A stretch of 64,000 bases of DNA from positions 271,618-335,617 of the forward strand of contig JAQTUV010000005.1 of the NCBI GenBank assembly GCA_028707175.1, read 5' to 3'. This stretch comes from Sideroxydans sp. (GTDB lineage Bacteria; Pseudomonadota; Gammaproteobacteria; Burkholderiales; Gallionellaceae). The position numbers and the translations under genes were made by a program. Numbering within the stretch: the first letter of the stretch is position 1; every line of letters begins with the position of its first letter. Shown here in pieces: positions 36,761 through 47,387 of the stretch. The notes below the pieces were generated by a model. The model did no database searches and was not told where the DNA came from. It saw only the letters and a list, made by a program, of their open reading frames with translations.

Positions 36761-37213
36761 ATGGATCTACGCAAACTCAAAACTTTGATCGAACTCGTTG
36801 AGAACTCGGGTATCGCCGAGTTAGAACTGACCGAGGGCGAAGAGCATGTGCGCATCTCACGCATGAGTTCAGTATCTGCTCCTGCAGTACAACATCACTA
36901 TGCAGCTGCACCAATGGCGGCTCCTGTAGCTGCAGCCCCCGCTGCTGCCGCAGCACCTGCTGCACCCGCAGAGCCAGAAGGCCACGTCGTAAAATCACCT
37001 ATGGTAGGCAGCTTCTACCGCGCAGCATCCCCTGGTGCAAAGGCATTTGTTGATGTCGGCGCTACTGTGAACGCGGGTGACACCATCTGCATCATTGAGG
37101 CAATGAAGCTGTTGAACGAAATCGAAGCCGACAAAGCTGGCGTGATCAAAGCCATCTTGGTTGAAAATGGCCAAGCAGTTGAATTCGGCCAACCTTTGTT
37201 CATTATCGGTTAA
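36761..37213 (+). CDS. accB: Biotin carboxyl carrier protein
   Basis: '[18 protein letters not shown]'. Confidence 0.95.
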   Translation: MDLRKLKTLIELVENSGIAELELTEGEEHVRISRMSSVSAPAVQHHYAAAPMAAPVAAAPAAAAAPAAPAEPEGHVVKSPMVGSFYRAASPGAKAFVDVGATVNAGDTICIIEAMKLLNEIEADKAGVIKAILVENGQAVEFGQPLFIIG

Positions 37214-37273
37214 GACATCATGGCCGTATTCGAACGCAAACCCAAGACTCCAGCTCCACCGGAGACACCCATC

Positions 37274-38629
37274 ATGTTTGACAAGATCCTTATCGCCAAT
37301 CGCGGCGAGATCGCGCTACGTATCCAGCGCGCATGCCGCGAGATGGGCATTAAGACCGTCGCCGTTCACTCTGAAGCAGATGCCGATGCAAAATACGTGA
37401 AGTTGGCCGACGAGTCCGTCTGTATCGGACCCGCAAGTTCCAGCCTAAGTTACCTCAACGTTCCCGCCATCATCAGTGCCGCCGAAGTGACCGACGCGCA
37501 AGCGATCCATCCAGGCTATGGCTTCCTGTCCGAGAACGCTGACTTTTCCGAGCGCGTTGAGAAATCTGGTTTCGTCTTCATCGGCCCGCGTGCTGAGACC
37601 ATCCGCCTAATGGGCGATAAAGTCTCTGCCAAGAGCGCAATGAAGAAGGCCGGTGTACCTTGCGTACCCGGCGTTGAAGGAGCACTGCCGGACGATCCAG
37701 CAGAGATCATCAAGACTGCTCGCTTCATCGGCTATCCCGTCATCATCAAGGCATCAGGTGGCGGTGGCGGACGTGGTATGCGCGTAGTACATACCGAAGC
37801 GGCATTGCTGAATGCGGTGACGATGACCAAGACGGAAGCGCAAGCGGCCTTCAACAATCCCATGGTGTACATGGAGAAGTTCTTGGAGAACCCGCGCCAC
37901 ATCGAGATCCAAGTATTGGCCGACCAACACGGCAACGCAGTGTACTTAGGCGAACGTGACTGCTCGATGCAGCGTCGTCACCAGAAGATTATCGAAGAGG
38001 CGCCTGCCTACCACTTGAATCCAAAATTGCGCGACAAGATCGGCGAACGCTGTGCTGAAGCCTGCCGCAAGATCGGTTATCGCGGTGCGGGCACGTTCGA
38101 GTTCTTGTACGAGAACGGCGAGTTCTACTTCATCGAGATGAACACCCGTGTTCAAGTCGAGCACCCCGTGTCTGAAATGATTACCGGTATCGACATCGTG
38201 CAACAACAGATCCGCATTGCTGCAGGCGAGAAGCTACCTTTCCGCCAAAAGGACATCCAGTTCCGTGGCCATGCTATCGAGTGCCGTATCAATGCCGAGC
38301 ATCCCTACACGTTCGTGCCGTCGCCTGGCCGTATCACCAACTGGCACGTGCCCGGCGGCCCTGGTATCCGTGTCGATTCGCATGTTTATAACAACTACTT
38401 TATCCCGCCTCACTACGATTCCATGATCGGCAAAGTGATCGCTTACGGTGACACTCGCGACCAAGCAATCGCTCGTATGCGCACTGCTTTGTCCGAGATG
38501 GTGGTTGAGGGCATCAACACCAACATTCCATTGCATCAGGAGTTGATGAGCGATGCTGCATTCGTGAACGGCGGCACCAGCATCCATTATTTGGAACACA
38601 AGCTGGCTGAACGCACCAAGGGTAAGTAA
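37274..38629 (+). CDS. accC: Biotin carboxylase
   Basis: '[36 protein letters not shown]'; ORF extends to 37220. Confidence 0.96.
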   Translation: MFDKILIANRGEIALRIQRACREMGIKTVAVHSEADADAKYVKLADESVCIGPASSSLSYLNVPAIISAAEVTDAQAIHPGYGFLSENADFSERVEKSGFVFIGPRAETIRLMGDKVSAKSAMKKAGVPCVPGVEGALPDDPAEIIKTARFIGYPVIIKASGGGGGRGMRVVHTEAALLNAVTMTKTEAQAAFNNPMVYMEKFLENPRHIEIQVLADQHGNAVYLGERDCSMQRRHQKIIEEAPAYHLNPKLRDKIGERCAEACRKIGYRGAGTFEFLYENGEFYFIEMNTRVQVEHPVSEMITGIDIVQQQIRIAAGEKLPFRQKDIQFRGHAIECRINAEHPYTFVPSPGRITNWHVPGGPGIRVDSHVYNNYFIPPHYDSMIGKVIAYGDTRDQAIARMRTALSEMVVEGINTNIPLHQELMSDAAFVNGGTSIHYLEHKLAERTKGK

Positions 38630-39519
38630 TGGCGTGGCTCAATTTGTCGATACGCGCCGAGGCGAGCTATGCCGAGGCGTTGAGTGAGGCGCTCCTAGAA
38701 CAAGGAGCGCTCTCAGTCGACATGTTGGATGCCGATGCGGACACCCCTGACGAACAAGCCATTTTTGGCGAGCCAGGGGAACCCACTTCGGCAGTCTGGC
38801 AACACAATCTCGTCAATGCATTATTTGAAAGCGATGCCGATGTGGCTGGCGCATTCAAAACCTGCTGTGGCGCCCTCAACATTTCACCACTCCCTGAACA
38901 CCGCATCGAGTCCTTAGAAGAAAGTGATTGGGTGCGTCTCACCCAAGCGCAATTCGATCCGATCCGTATCTCACAGCGCTTGTGGATCGTGCCAACTTGG
39001 CACACTCCATCCGACCCGAGTGCAATCAATATCGCCCTTGATCCTGGTCTTGCTTTTGGCACCGGAAGTCATCCAACCACTCGTTTGTGTCTGCGTTGGT
39101 TAGATAACAACTTGGCAGGTGGAGAGAGCGTGCTGGATTATGGCTGTGGCTCAGGCATCTTAGCGATTGCCGCCTTAAAGTTGGGTGCGGCCAGCGCGAT
39201 TGGTGTAGATGTGGACACACAAGCGGTGCAAGCCAGCCACGACAATGCGCTCGCCAACCAAGTGCAAGGAAATTTCTATCTCCCAGATGGTGTTTCGTTG
39301 ACTCAGTATGATGTCGTGGTTGCCAATATCCTCACCAATCCGTTGCGCGCGCTCGCACCGTTGCTAGCCAGTGCAACGAAAACGGGCGGCCGCATCGTGC
39401 TATCAGGCATTCTTGCCGAGCAGGCAGATGAGGTCATGCGCATCTATGGCCAGTGGTTCAACCTTGTGCCAGCGACCATCGAGGACGGCTGGTGTTGCCT
39501 ATCAGGCAGCAAAAAATGA
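38629..39519 (+). CDS. prmA: Ribosomal protein L11 methyltransferase
   Basis: 'DPGLAFGTGSHPTTRLCLRWLDNNLAGGESVLDYGCGSGILAIAALKLGA'. Confidence 0.95.
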   Translation: MAWLNLSIRAEASYAEALSEALLEQGALSVDMLDADADTPDEQAIFGEPGEPTSAVWQHNLVNALFESDADVAGAFKTCCGALNISPLPEHRIESLEESDWVRLTQAQFDPIRISQRLWIVPTWHTPSDPSAINIALDPGLAFGTGSHPTTRLCLRWLDNNLAGGESVLDYGCGSGILAIAALKLGAASAIGVDVDTQAVQASHDNALANQVQGNFYLPDGVSLTQYDVVVANILTNPLRALAPLLASATKTGGRIVLSGILAEQADEVMRIYGQWFNLVPATIEDGWCCLSGSKK

Positions 39520-40499
39520 CTACGGTCACAAAATGCCCTGAATGCAGAACACGCTTCAAGGTATCGGATGAACAACTTGCTGCACATGATGGCCTAGTTC
39601 GTTGTGGGCGCTGCCGTCATATCTTCAATGCAAGCGAGAATCTGTATGACAACGAGCCAAGCCCCCAACTAAATCTGCCAATTGAGATCACTGCAGACGA
39701 ATTGCCGGACGCTGAACGCTCGGAACCAGAGCTCATTGTTGCCGATGAAACAACGGTTGCGGATATCGACCTTCCACCTCTTAATACCGACCTCGACCAG
39801 GCACTTTCCCAAACCGAACTTGATATCACCACGACCCAAGTTGACGCCCCGCCCGACGAGGTCACACAAGACCCGCCACTCGCCGTCGAAGCTACGCCCA
39901 TATTGCTGGAACATGACCTCACGCCTATCGCCGATGTGCGGGGGCTTGAAGACCAAGACGCCCCTGTCATCGAATTTGCCGAAGCAGATTCGGCCGCCGT
40001 TGCCCAAGATGAACCACGTAAACGCCCTTGGGGAAGCATTGCGGGGGTATTTCTGCTCATCATATTGCTGCTATTGCAGGCGACCTATTTTTACCGCATA
40101 CAAATCGCCTCTCACTTACCTGGCCTCAAGCCCTTACTATTGCAAGCCTGTGCACCACTGGAATGCACAGTGGATCTTCCTAAAGAGATTGACTTGCTCA
40201 CCATCGAATCCTCGGAGCTGGAATCTGATCCGACAATAGTCAGCCAAATTACTTTGCACGCACTGTTACACAACCGTGCCACCTACACACAAGCCTTCCC
40301 CAATTTGGAACTTGCGCTCACTGACGTACAAGATCAAGTCATTGCACGTCGCATCTTCACCCCCAACGACTATTTGAGTGCCCCCCATCAAGCATCCTCT
40401 GGATTCTTCTCTAACCGCGATCTTGATATCGCGTTGCACATGGATACTGCAGACCTGAAACCCGCAGGTTATCGGCTGTTCCTGTTTTACCCGCAGTAA
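39516..40499 (+). CDS. DUF3426 / zinc-ribbon membrane protein
   Basis: 'TKCPECRTRFKVSDEQLAAHDGLVRCGRCRHIFNA', one TM segment; ATGA overlap with prmA. Confidence 0.85.
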   Translation: MTTVTKCPECRTRFKVSDEQLAAHDGLVRCGRCRHIFNASENLYDNEPSPQLNLPIEITADELPDAERSEPELIVADETTVADIDLPPLNTDLDQALSQTELDITTTQVDAPPDEVTQDPPLAVEATPILLEHDLTPIADVRGLEDQDAPVIEFAEADSAAVAQDEPRKRPWGSIAGVFLLIILLLLQATYFYRIQIASHLPGLKPLLLQACAPLECTVDLPKEIDLLTIESSELESDPTIVSQITLHALLHNRATYTQAFPNLELALTDVQDQVIARRIFTPNDYLSAPHQASSGFFSNRDLDIALHMDTADLKPAGYRLFLFYPQ

Positions 40500-40531
40500 T
40501 CCCCTTCCGCTATAATTCGTCCGCCGTTAAA

Positions 40532-40700
40532 ACCGACTGGGAGAGCGTGCTGGTGACAGCACCGCCGAAGGCGCAACACCCGTAACCGCTCAGGCTCAAG
40601 AACCAATCGGAACAGGCGAATCTGGAGAGCGCTGCAAATGCAGCCACCGAAGGGGCAGGCAACGCAAGTTGTAATCTCTCAGGTACAAAGGACAGATGGG
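40532..40700 (+). ncRNA. Tandem glycine riboswitch (two aptamers) upstream of gcvT
   Basis: Two consecutive aptamer-like units: GGGAGAGCGTGC...CCGAAGGCGCAAC...CTCAGGCTCAAGAACC and TCTGGAGAGC...CCGAAGGGGCAGGCAACGC...CTCTCAGGTACAAAGGACAGA. Confidence 0.92.
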
Positions 40701-40732
40701 GCGCAGCGCGAGATCGCGCTGCGCCTTTTTTT
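40700..40732 (+). terminator. Intrinsic terminator, probable riboswitch expression platform
   Basis: GGCGCAGCGCGAgatCGCGCTGCGCCTTTTTTT directly after the second aptamer. Confidence 0.85.
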
Positions 40733-40751
40733 ATTCTTAATGAAAGCGCAT

Positions 40752-41837
40752 ATGACGACTCTCAAGGCAACGCCACTCAATGCCGCACACCGCGCGATGG
40801 GCGCAAAGATGGTGGATTTCGGCGGCTGGGATATGCCGGTCAACTACGGCTCACAGATCGACGAACACCATCAAGTCCGTAACGACGTCGGCATGTTCGA
40901 CGTATGCCACATGCGCGTCGTCGATGCCAAAGGCGACGGCGTGCGCGCTTTCCTGCGCTACCTGCTAGCAAACAACGCCGACAAGATCACCGTGCCCGGC
41001 AAGGCGCTCTATTCCGCCATGCTGCGCCCAAACGGCGGTGTCATCGACGATCTAATCATCTACTTCATGACCGAACAATGGTTCCGCATCGTGGTGAATG
41101 CGGGCACTGCCGACAAAGACATCGCGTGGATGAAAGAACAAGCCGCAGTGCATGCGCCCGCGCTGACCATCACCTCGCGCGATGACTTGGCGATGGTCGC
41201 CATCCAAGGTCCTAACGCGCGCACCAAAGTGTGGGAAGTGTTGCCCCAGACTAAAGCCGCGACAGAAAACCTCGTGAATTTCCAAGCAGCCGATTGCGGC
41301 GAATACTTCGTAGCGCGTACCGGCTACACCGGCGAAGATGGTTTCGAAGTGATGCTGCAGAAAGAGAAAGTAGACGCGTTCTGGTACGCACTGAACAAAG
41401 TCGGCGTCAAACCCATCGGCCTCGGCGCACGCGACACGCTGCGTCTGGAAGCGGGGATGAACCTATACGGACAAGACATGAACGAGAGCGTCGGCCCGCT
41501 GGAATCCGGTCTCGCTTGGACGGTCGATCTAAAGAGCGAACGCGACTTCATCGGCAAAGCCGCGCTGTTGGCTAACCCGCCCAGCAGCAAACTCGTTGGC
41601 TTGGTGTTGTTGGATCGCGGCGTGTTGCGTGGACACCAGAAGGTAAAGACGCCGCATGGCGAAGGCGAGATCACCAGTGGCAGCTTCTCACCCACGCTAG
41701 AAAAATCTATCGCACTGGCTCGCGTGCCGAACGGGGTTGCGATAGGCGATACCGTGCAAGTCGAGATACGCGACAAGTTGTTGAATGCATCTGTAGTGAA
41801 ATATCCGTTCGCACGTAACGGCAAAGGTTTGTTGTAG
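40752..41837 (+). CDS. gcvT: Glycine cleavage system T protein
   Basis: '[38 protein letters not shown]'; start 40740 or 40752. Confidence 0.94.
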   Translation: MTTLKATPLNAAHRAMGAKMVDFGGWDMPVNYGSQIDEHHQVRNDVGMFDVCHMRVVDAKGDGVRAFLRYLLANNADKITVPGKALYSAMLRPNGGVIDDLIIYFMTEQWFRIVVNAGTADKDIAWMKEQAAVHAPALTITSRDDLAMVAIQGPNARTKVWEVLPQTKAATENLVNFQAADCGEYFVARTGYTGEDGFEVMLQKEKVDAFWYALNKVGVKPIGLGARDTLRLEAGMNLYGQDMNESVGPLESGLAWTVDLKSERDFIGKAALLANPPSSKLVGLVLLDRGVLRGHQKVKTPHGEGEITSGSFSPTLEKSIALARVPNGVAIGDTVQVEIRDKLLNASVVKYPFARNGKGLL

Positions 41838-41936
41838 GTTGGGCTTCCCCGCAGGGGTTCTCGTACCCTTTGGGTGTAGCCCGACAGCACTCATATTTTG
41901 ATAACACTTTGTCGGGTTAAAACCCGACCTACATTA
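41832..41936. repeat. Compound REP-like palindromic element (GTAGGTCGGG family) between gcvT and gcvH
   Basis: TTGTAGGTTGGGCTT...AGCCCGAC...GTCGGGTTaaAACCCGACCTACA. Confidence 0.75.
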
Positions 41937-41946
41937 GGAGAAACAC

Positions 41947-42336
41947 ATGAGCAATCCATCCAATCTGAAATACACAGCCTCCCACGAGTGGATCAAGACC
42001 GAAGCCGACGGCAGCATCACCGTAGGCATCACACAACACGCACAAGAATTACTGGGCGATATGGTGTTCGTTGAAGCGCCGACTGCTGGTCGCAAGCTGA
42101 AAGCCAAGGAAGAATGTGCCGTCGTTGAGTCCGTAAAAGCGGCAGCCGATGTGTACGCACCCGTTTCTGGCGAAGTCATCGCAGCGAATGGCGATCTAGA
42201 CAGCTCTCCAGAGAACATCAACAGCGACCCTTACGGCGCTTGGATCTTCAAGATGAAGCCAGACAATGCTGCTGATGTTGCCGCCCTGCTGGACGCTGCC
42301 GCTTACCAAGCAGTAGTCGATAGCGAAGCACATTAA
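41947..42336 (+). CDS. gcvH: Glycine cleavage system H protein
   Basis: '[37 protein letters not shown]', '[17 protein letters not shown]'. Confidence 0.96.
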   Translation: MSNPSNLKYTASHEWIKTEADGSITVGITQHAQELLGDMVFVEAPTAGRKLKAKEECAVVESVKAAADVYAPVSGEVIAANGDLDSSPENINSDPYGAWIFKMKPDNAADVAALLDAAAYQAVVDSEAH

Positions 42337-42340
42337 AAGC

Positions 42341-42451
42341 AGGATTCGGGATTCAGGAGCAAGGATTCAGGGAAAACCCTTTCCTCGCTCCGGCTCCGGC
42401 TCCCGCTTCCTTCCCTGAATCCTGAATCCTGAATCCCGTATCCTGAATCCT
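42341..42451. repeat. Intergenic inverted array of GGATTC(A/G)GG / CCTGAATCC units
   Basis: Left arm ggattcgggattcaggagcaaggattcaggg; right arm ccctgaatcctgaatcctgaatcccgtatcctgaatcc. Confidence 0.75.
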
Positions 42452-45301
42452 ATGACCGACCAATTCGTCACTCGCCACAACGGCCCTAGCACAACTGATG
42501 TGCAAGCCATGTTGAACAAGATCAATGCGCTCTCACTGGATGCACTGATCGATCAGACCGTTCCCGCTGCGATTCGTTTAAAGCAGCCACTGAACCTGCC
42601 TGATGGCATGAGCGAATACGCGTTCTTGCAACATCTGCGCGACATCGCGGCGAAGAACAAATTGTTCAAGAGTTACATCGGGCTGGGTTACTACGACACC
42701 ATCGTGCCGCCGGTCATCCAGCGCAACGTGTTGGAGAATCCGGGCTGGTACACGGCTTACACCCCGTATCAGGCCGAGATCGCACAGGGCCGTTTGGAAG
42801 CGCTGTTGAATTTCCAAACCATGGTGTGCGACCTCACAGGCATGGAGATCGCCAACGCATCCTTGTTGGATGAGGCGACTGCCGCCGCTGAAGCGATGAC
42901 GATGTTGCACGGCCTGCGTTCGCGCGATGATGTCGCCGCAGGCAAGAACAGCTTCTTCGTGTCGCACGAATGTTTCCCGCAGACCATCGAGTTGCTGAAG
43001 ACACGCGCCAAGCCGCTGGGCATCGAATTAGTCATCGGCGATTTCAAGACCGTCACCCTGAACGACAAGTTGTATGGCGCGCTGTTGCAATATCCTGCCG
43101 CCAACGGCGTGGTGCATGACTACGCCGATTTCGTTCAACGTGCTAAAGCCAACGGTATGACCGTCGCCGTCGCTGCCGACATCCTGAGTCTGGTGTTGCT
43201 CACACCGCCGGGTGAATGGGGTGCGGATGTGGTGCTGGGTTCGACGCAACGCTTCGGTGTGCCGATGGGTTACGGCGGCCCGCACGCCGCGTTCTTCGCC
43301 TGCCGCGATGCACACAAGCGCTCGATGCCAGGTCGCATCATCGGTGTTTCGGTCGATGCCGACGGCAACCCGGCCTTGCGCATGGCGTTGCAGACACGCG
43401 AGCAGCATATCCGCCGCGAGAAGGCCACTTCCAACATCTGCACCGCACAAGCACTACTCGCCATCATGGCCTCGATGTACGCGGTGTATCACGGCGCGGA
43501 CGGCCTGCGTGGTATCGCGACGCAGGTGCACCGCTCCGCCGCCTTGCTGGCAAGCGAGTTGAAGAAGCTCGGCTACAAGGTCGCTTACGACACCTTCTTC
43601 GACACAGTGAAGCTGACGCAGACCGACAATGTGAAGATCCATGCGCTGGCCGAAGCCGCGCGCATCAACTTCCGCTACAGCACCGAAGGCATCGGCATCG
43701 CGCTGGACCAGACCACTTCGGTGGACGACCTCAATGCCATCCTCGCGGTGTTCGCACAGGCTGCTGGCAAAACAGCGCCCACTGTCTCCTCTGCTCAAGT
43801 CGCCGCACAAGCGCTGCTGTTTAAGCAGCGCCAGTCAGCCATCCTGAGTCATCCAGTATTCAACACCTATCACTCCGAGACGGAGATGATGCGTTACATC
43901 AAGCGACTGGAAAACAAAGATCTGTCGCTCACCCACTCCATGATCTCGCTCGGCTCTTGCACCATGAAGCTGAACGCAGCATCCGAGATGTTGGGACTCA
44001 CTTGGCCTGAATTCGCCAACCTGCATCCTTTCGTGCCGATGGAACAGGCTGAGGGTTACCAAGCACTCATCGCTGGTCTGGATGCAGCATTGTCTGAGAT
44101 CACTGGCTTCGCGCAGATGAGCTTCCAACCTAACAGCGGTGCGTCCGGCGAATATGCGGGCCTGCTGGTCATTCAGGCGTATCACCGTTCGCGCGGCGAG
44201 TCGCAACGCAACGTGGTGCTCATCCCCTCCTCCGCACACGGCACCAATCCTGCCAGCGCGGCGATGTGCGGCATGCATATCGTGGTGGTGAAGTGCGACG
44301 CCAAGGGCAACATCGATGTCAACGATCTGCGCGCGAAAGCGGAAGAACACAAGGCCGACTTATCGTGCCTGATGGTGACCTACCCCAGCACGCACGGCGT
44401 ATACGAAGAGAGCATCAAGGACATCACGGCGATCATCCACGCCAATGGTGGTCAGGTGTACATGGACGGCGCCAACATGAACGCGCAGGTCGGCCTCACC
44501 AGCCCAGGCAACATCGGCGCGGACGTGTGCCACCTCAACCTGCACAAGACCTTCGCCATCCCGCACGGCGGCGGCGGACCCGGTGCCGGCCCCATCGGCG
44601 TGGCGGCACATCTCACGCCGTTCTTGCCTTCTCACCCCGTCGTCAAAGTCGGCGGCGCACAAGGTATCCATGCGGTAGCTGCAGCGCCTTACGGTAGCGC
44701 ACTCATCCTGCTCATCTCTTACGGCTACATCAAGATGATGGGCGGCAAAGGACTCACCGAAGCGACCAAGATGGCGATCTTGAATGCCAACTACATCAAA
44801 GAATCGTTGAAGGACAGTTACGCCACCTTGTACAGCGGCAGCAATGGCCGTTGCGCGCACGAGATGATCTTGGATTGCCGCGAATGGAAGAAGGAGGGCG
44901 TGGAAGTATCCGACATCGCCAAACGTCTGATGGACTTCGGCTTTCACGCACCGACCACCTCGTTCCCCGTAGTGGACACGCTGATGGTGGAGCCGACCGA
45001 GAGCGAATCGAAAGCTGAACTCGACCGCTTCTGCGATGCGATGATCGCCATCCGTAAGGAGATCGAAGAAGTCATCACGGGCAAAGTCGATAAGAAGGAC
45101 AACATCCTCAAACACGCACCACACACCGCGAAATCTGTCTGCGCCAACGAGTGGAAGAAACCCTACTCACGCGAGCAGGCTGCCTACCCGCTGCCTTATG
45201 TACGCGAGAATAAGTTCTGGCCTGCCGTGGCGAGAGTGGATAATGTGTACGGCGACAAGAATTTGATTTGTTCTTGCCCACCCGTATCGAGCTACATTTA
45301 A
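42452..45301 (+). CDS. gcvP: Glycine dehydrogenase (decarboxylating), full-length P protein
   Basis: 949 aa '[14 protein letters not shown]', '[40 protein letters not shown]'. Confidence 0.96.
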   Translation: MTDQFVTRHNGPSTTDVQAMLNKINALSLDALIDQTVPAAIRLKQPLNLPDGMSEYAFLQHLRDIAAKNKLFKSYIGLGYYDTIVPPVIQRNVLENPGWYTAYTPYQAEIAQGRLEALLNFQTMVCDLTGMEIANASLLDEATAAAEAMTMLHGLRSRDDVAAGKNSFFVSHECFPQTIELLKTRAKPLGIELVIGDFKTVTLNDKLYGALLQYPAANGVVHDYADFVQRAKANGMTVAVAADILSLVLLTPPGEWGADVVLGSTQRFGVPMGYGGPHAAFFACRDAHKRSMPGRIIGVSVDADGNPALRMALQTREQHIRREKATSNICTAQALLAIMASMYAVYHGADGLRGIATQVHRSAALLASELKKLGYKVAYDTFFDTVKLTQTDNVKIHALAEAARINFRYSTEGIGIALDQTTSVDDLNAILAVFAQAAGKTAPTVSSAQVAAQALLFKQRQSAILSHPVFNTYHSETEMMRYIKRLENKDLSLTHSMISLGSCTMKLNAASEMLGLTWPEFANLHPFVPMEQAEGYQALIAGLDAALSEITGFAQMSFQPNSGASGEYAGLLVIQAYHRSRGESQRNVVLIPSSAHGTNPASAAMCGMHIVVVKCDAKGNIDVNDLRAKAEEHKADLSCLMVTYPSTHGVYEESIKDITAIIHANGGQVYMDGANMNAQVGLTSPGNIGADVCHLNLHKTFAIPHGGGGPGAGPIGVAAHLTPFLPSHPVVKVGGAQGIHAVAAAPYGSALILLISYGYIKMMGGKGLTEATKMAILNANYIKESLKDSYATLYSGSNGRCAHEMILDCREWKKEGVEVSDIAKRLMDFGFHAPTTSFPVVDTLMVEPTESESKAELDRFCDAMIAIRKEIEEVITGKVDKKDNILKHAPHTAKSVCANEWKKPYSREQAAYPLPYVRENKFWPAVARVDNVYGDKNLICSCPPVSSYI

Positions 45302-45312
45302 CTTTCCGCACC

Positions 45313-45376
45313 ATTCATGTAGGTCGGGTTTCAACCCGACAAGGCGCGTCGGGCTAAAGCCCGACCTACATGAATC
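45313..45376. repeat. REP-like double hairpin (GTAGGTCGGG family)
   Basis: ATTCATGTAGGTCGGGTTtcAACCCGACaaggcgcGTCGGGCTaaAGCCCGACCTACATGAAT. Confidence 0.85.
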
Positions 45377-45398
45377 CTCTAATTTTAGGAGCATCACC

Positions 45399-45920
45399 AT
45401 GGCCAAAGACATCGCAAACAAAACCGGCACCACCCTAGGCGGCGCACCCGTCACTTTGTTCGGCAAATTTCCCGAGGTCGGACAAACTGCCCCCGCTTTC
45501 ACGCTGGTGGATAAAGATCTGAAAGACGTCGCGCTGCAATCCTTCGCTGGCAAACGCAAAGTGCTGAACATCGTGCCTAGCTTAGATACTGCCGTGTGCG
45601 CCACCTCGACACGTAAATTCAACGAAGCGGCGAGCAAGCTGGACAACACGGTTGTGCTGGTGATCTCTGCTGACTTGCCCTTTGCGATGAGCCGCTTCTG
45701 TGTCGCAGAAGGATTGGAGAACGTCATCACTCTGTCGCTGATGCGTGGGCGTGACTTCATGCGAAACTACGGCGTGAAGATCGCCGACACTGCTTTGTCT
45801 GGCGTAACGGCGCGTGCCGTGCTGGTGCTGGACGAGAAAGACCAAATCGTCCACGCCGAATTAGTGGACGACATCACGCATGAGCCTAACTACGATGCAG
45901 CATTGGCTTCTTTGAGTTAA
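45399..45920 (+). CDS. tpx: Thiol peroxidase
   Basis: '[19 protein letters not shown]', '[25 protein letters not shown]'. Confidence 0.94.
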   Translation: MAKDIANKTGTTLGGAPVTLFGKFPEVGQTAPAFTLVDKDLKDVALQSFAGKRKVLNIVPSLDTAVCATSTRKFNEAASKLDNTVVLVISADLPFAMSRFCVAEGLENVITLSLMRGRDFMRNYGVKIADTALSGVTARAVLVLDEKDQIVHAELVDDITHEPNYDAALASLS

Positions 45921-45926
45921 GGCCGC

Positions 45927-46238
45927 ATGAATAAGATACACAGACAGGTCATCGGCATCAGCTGGCTCGTGATGGGCGCGCTGATCTTTTCACCGCTGGT
46001 GCTCAAGCTGGGCCCAGCTGCCGATGCAGCCATCATCGGCGGTGTACTGGCAAGTCTATTGTTCATCGTGGGCGGTTTCGTGTTGCTGGCGAATCTGCGC
46101 AAATTCTCTTGGGTGTGCCATCCCTGCGCACTGCTCTCTTTGTTCACTTTTCCTCTTGGCACGGCGATCAGTCTGTATTACCTCTGGTTCTTCATTCGCT
46201 CCATACAGATGGCGCGCACGAATAGCGAGAAAAAATAA
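45927..46238 (+). CDS. Small membrane protein
   Basis: 103 aa, about 3 hydrophobic helices, adjacent to dgkA. Confidence 0.6.
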   Translation: MNKIHRQVIGISWLVMGALIFSPLVLKLGPAADAAIIGGVLASLLFIVGGFVLLANLRKFSWVCHPCALLSLFTFPLGTAISLYYLWFFIRSIQMARTNSEKK

Positions 46239-46607
46239 ATGGAAAGCCCGAACAAGTTCGAGCCGGGACCTTTGCATGTTTTCCATGCATTAAAAGCCGC
46301 ACTGAACGGCTTCCGCGAAGCTTGGAAATACGAAGACGCGTTCCGTCAAGAATTGTTCGTGGCAGCCATCGCTATTCCTTTTGCCTTGTGGTGCGATGTC
46401 GGCACAGTGGGCAAGATACTCATGGTCGCTAGCACCTTGCTGGTACTCATCCTTGAGTTGGTCAATTCGGCCATCGAAGCTGCAGTAGATCACACCTCGC
46501 TTGATCAGCACCCTTTCGCCAAGCGCGCCAAAGACATCGCCGGTGCGGCCGTCCTATTGAGCATGGTCAATATGTTGTTCGTGTGGGGCATGGTGTTGTT
46601 CGCGTAA
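46239..46607 (+). CDS. dgkA: Diacylglycerol kinase (copy 1)
   Basis: 'AFRQELFVAAIAIPFAL', 'LELVNSAIEAAVDHTSLDQHPFAKRAKDIAGAAVLL'. Confidence 0.93.
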   Translation: MESPNKFEPGPLHVFHALKAALNGFREAWKYEDAFRQELFVAAIAIPFALWCDVGTVGKILMVASTLLVLILELVNSAIEAAVDHTSLDQHPFAKRAKDIAGAAVLLSMVNMLFVWGMVLFA

Positions 46608-46612
46608 GTGAC

Positions 46613-47338
46613 ATGAGTACGCCCACCAATAACAAGAAGGCTAGGCCAGACAATCTATTGTTCCACTCACACATCGAGATCTGCCGCATCTTGCAGATGT
46701 TGGCGCATGAGCGTAGCCACATCGAGGCTGCGGTAGGCGAGCATCTTTCATTCAAAGCATTCATGCTCGCACTCGACCTGCCGCATGCACGTTTCACCAC
46801 GACTTTCTCTCCCAACAAAGAAGCGAACAGCGCCCTACTCAACAGCCCTGATGCGGTTGAATTCACCGCCACCGATTCGCAAGGCTTGCTGTATTCGTTC
46901 GCGGCATCATCCCCCGAAGAGACACAGATCGACGGGCAACCTGCCATCCATTTCAGCCTGCCCAAGGCACTGCTGCTCCACAATCGGCGTGAACATGCAC
47001 GATTCACCACCTCTGACGACCTCTCTCTACGTTGCGTCGCCGACGCGACTGGCTTCATGCCTTTCGAGTCTCGTATCACCGATGTGAGTCACGATGGTTT
47101 AGGCGTACTTATCTATGACCTCGACATCCATCTAGAACTAGGTTCGGTATTAAAGGGCAGTCGCATCATCACGCCCAATGGCGATGCGGTAATCGCAGAC
47201 TTGGAGTTGCGACATATCACTAGCGCCCAACTTCCTGATGGCACGACAGCAAATCGCGCAGGCTTCCGTTTCATCCAGCCACCCAGTGAGATCGCGCAAC
47301 TCATCGGCCTCTTCATCCAGAATATGGATAAGAAATAG
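46613..47338 (+). CDS. PilZ-domain (YcgR-like) protein
   Basis: 'RREHARFTTSDDLSLRC', 'DVSHDGLGVLIYD'. Confidence 0.75.
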   Translation: MSTPTNNKKARPDNLLFHSHIEICRILQMLAHERSHIEAAVGEHLSFKAFMLALDLPHARFTTTFSPNKEANSALLNSPDAVEFTATDSQGLLYSFAASSPEETQIDGQPAIHFSLPKALLLHNRREHARFTTSDDLSLRCVADATGFMPFESRITDVSHDGLGVLIYDLDIHLELGSVLKGSRIITPNGDAVIADLELRHITSAQLPDGTTANRAGFRFIQPPSEIAQLIGLFIQNMDKK

Positions 47339-47387
47339 ACGTGCCCCCTTTATAATCCGCGCATCCAACCACTCACCAAATCCAGAA

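Noticed and set aside
42341-42451. Possible CRISPR-like array between gcvH and gcvP
   Set aside because: Units are only ~9 bp, tandem and inverted, with no spacers; no cas genes in the window.
43216-43824. 202-aa alternative-frame ORF inside gcvP
   Set aside because: Arg/His-rich out-of-frame translation, no initiation context, fully within gcvP.
44360-45124. 254-aa antisense ORF opposite gcvP
   Set aside because: Shadow ORF in a high-GC coding region; sense frame is clearly GcvP.
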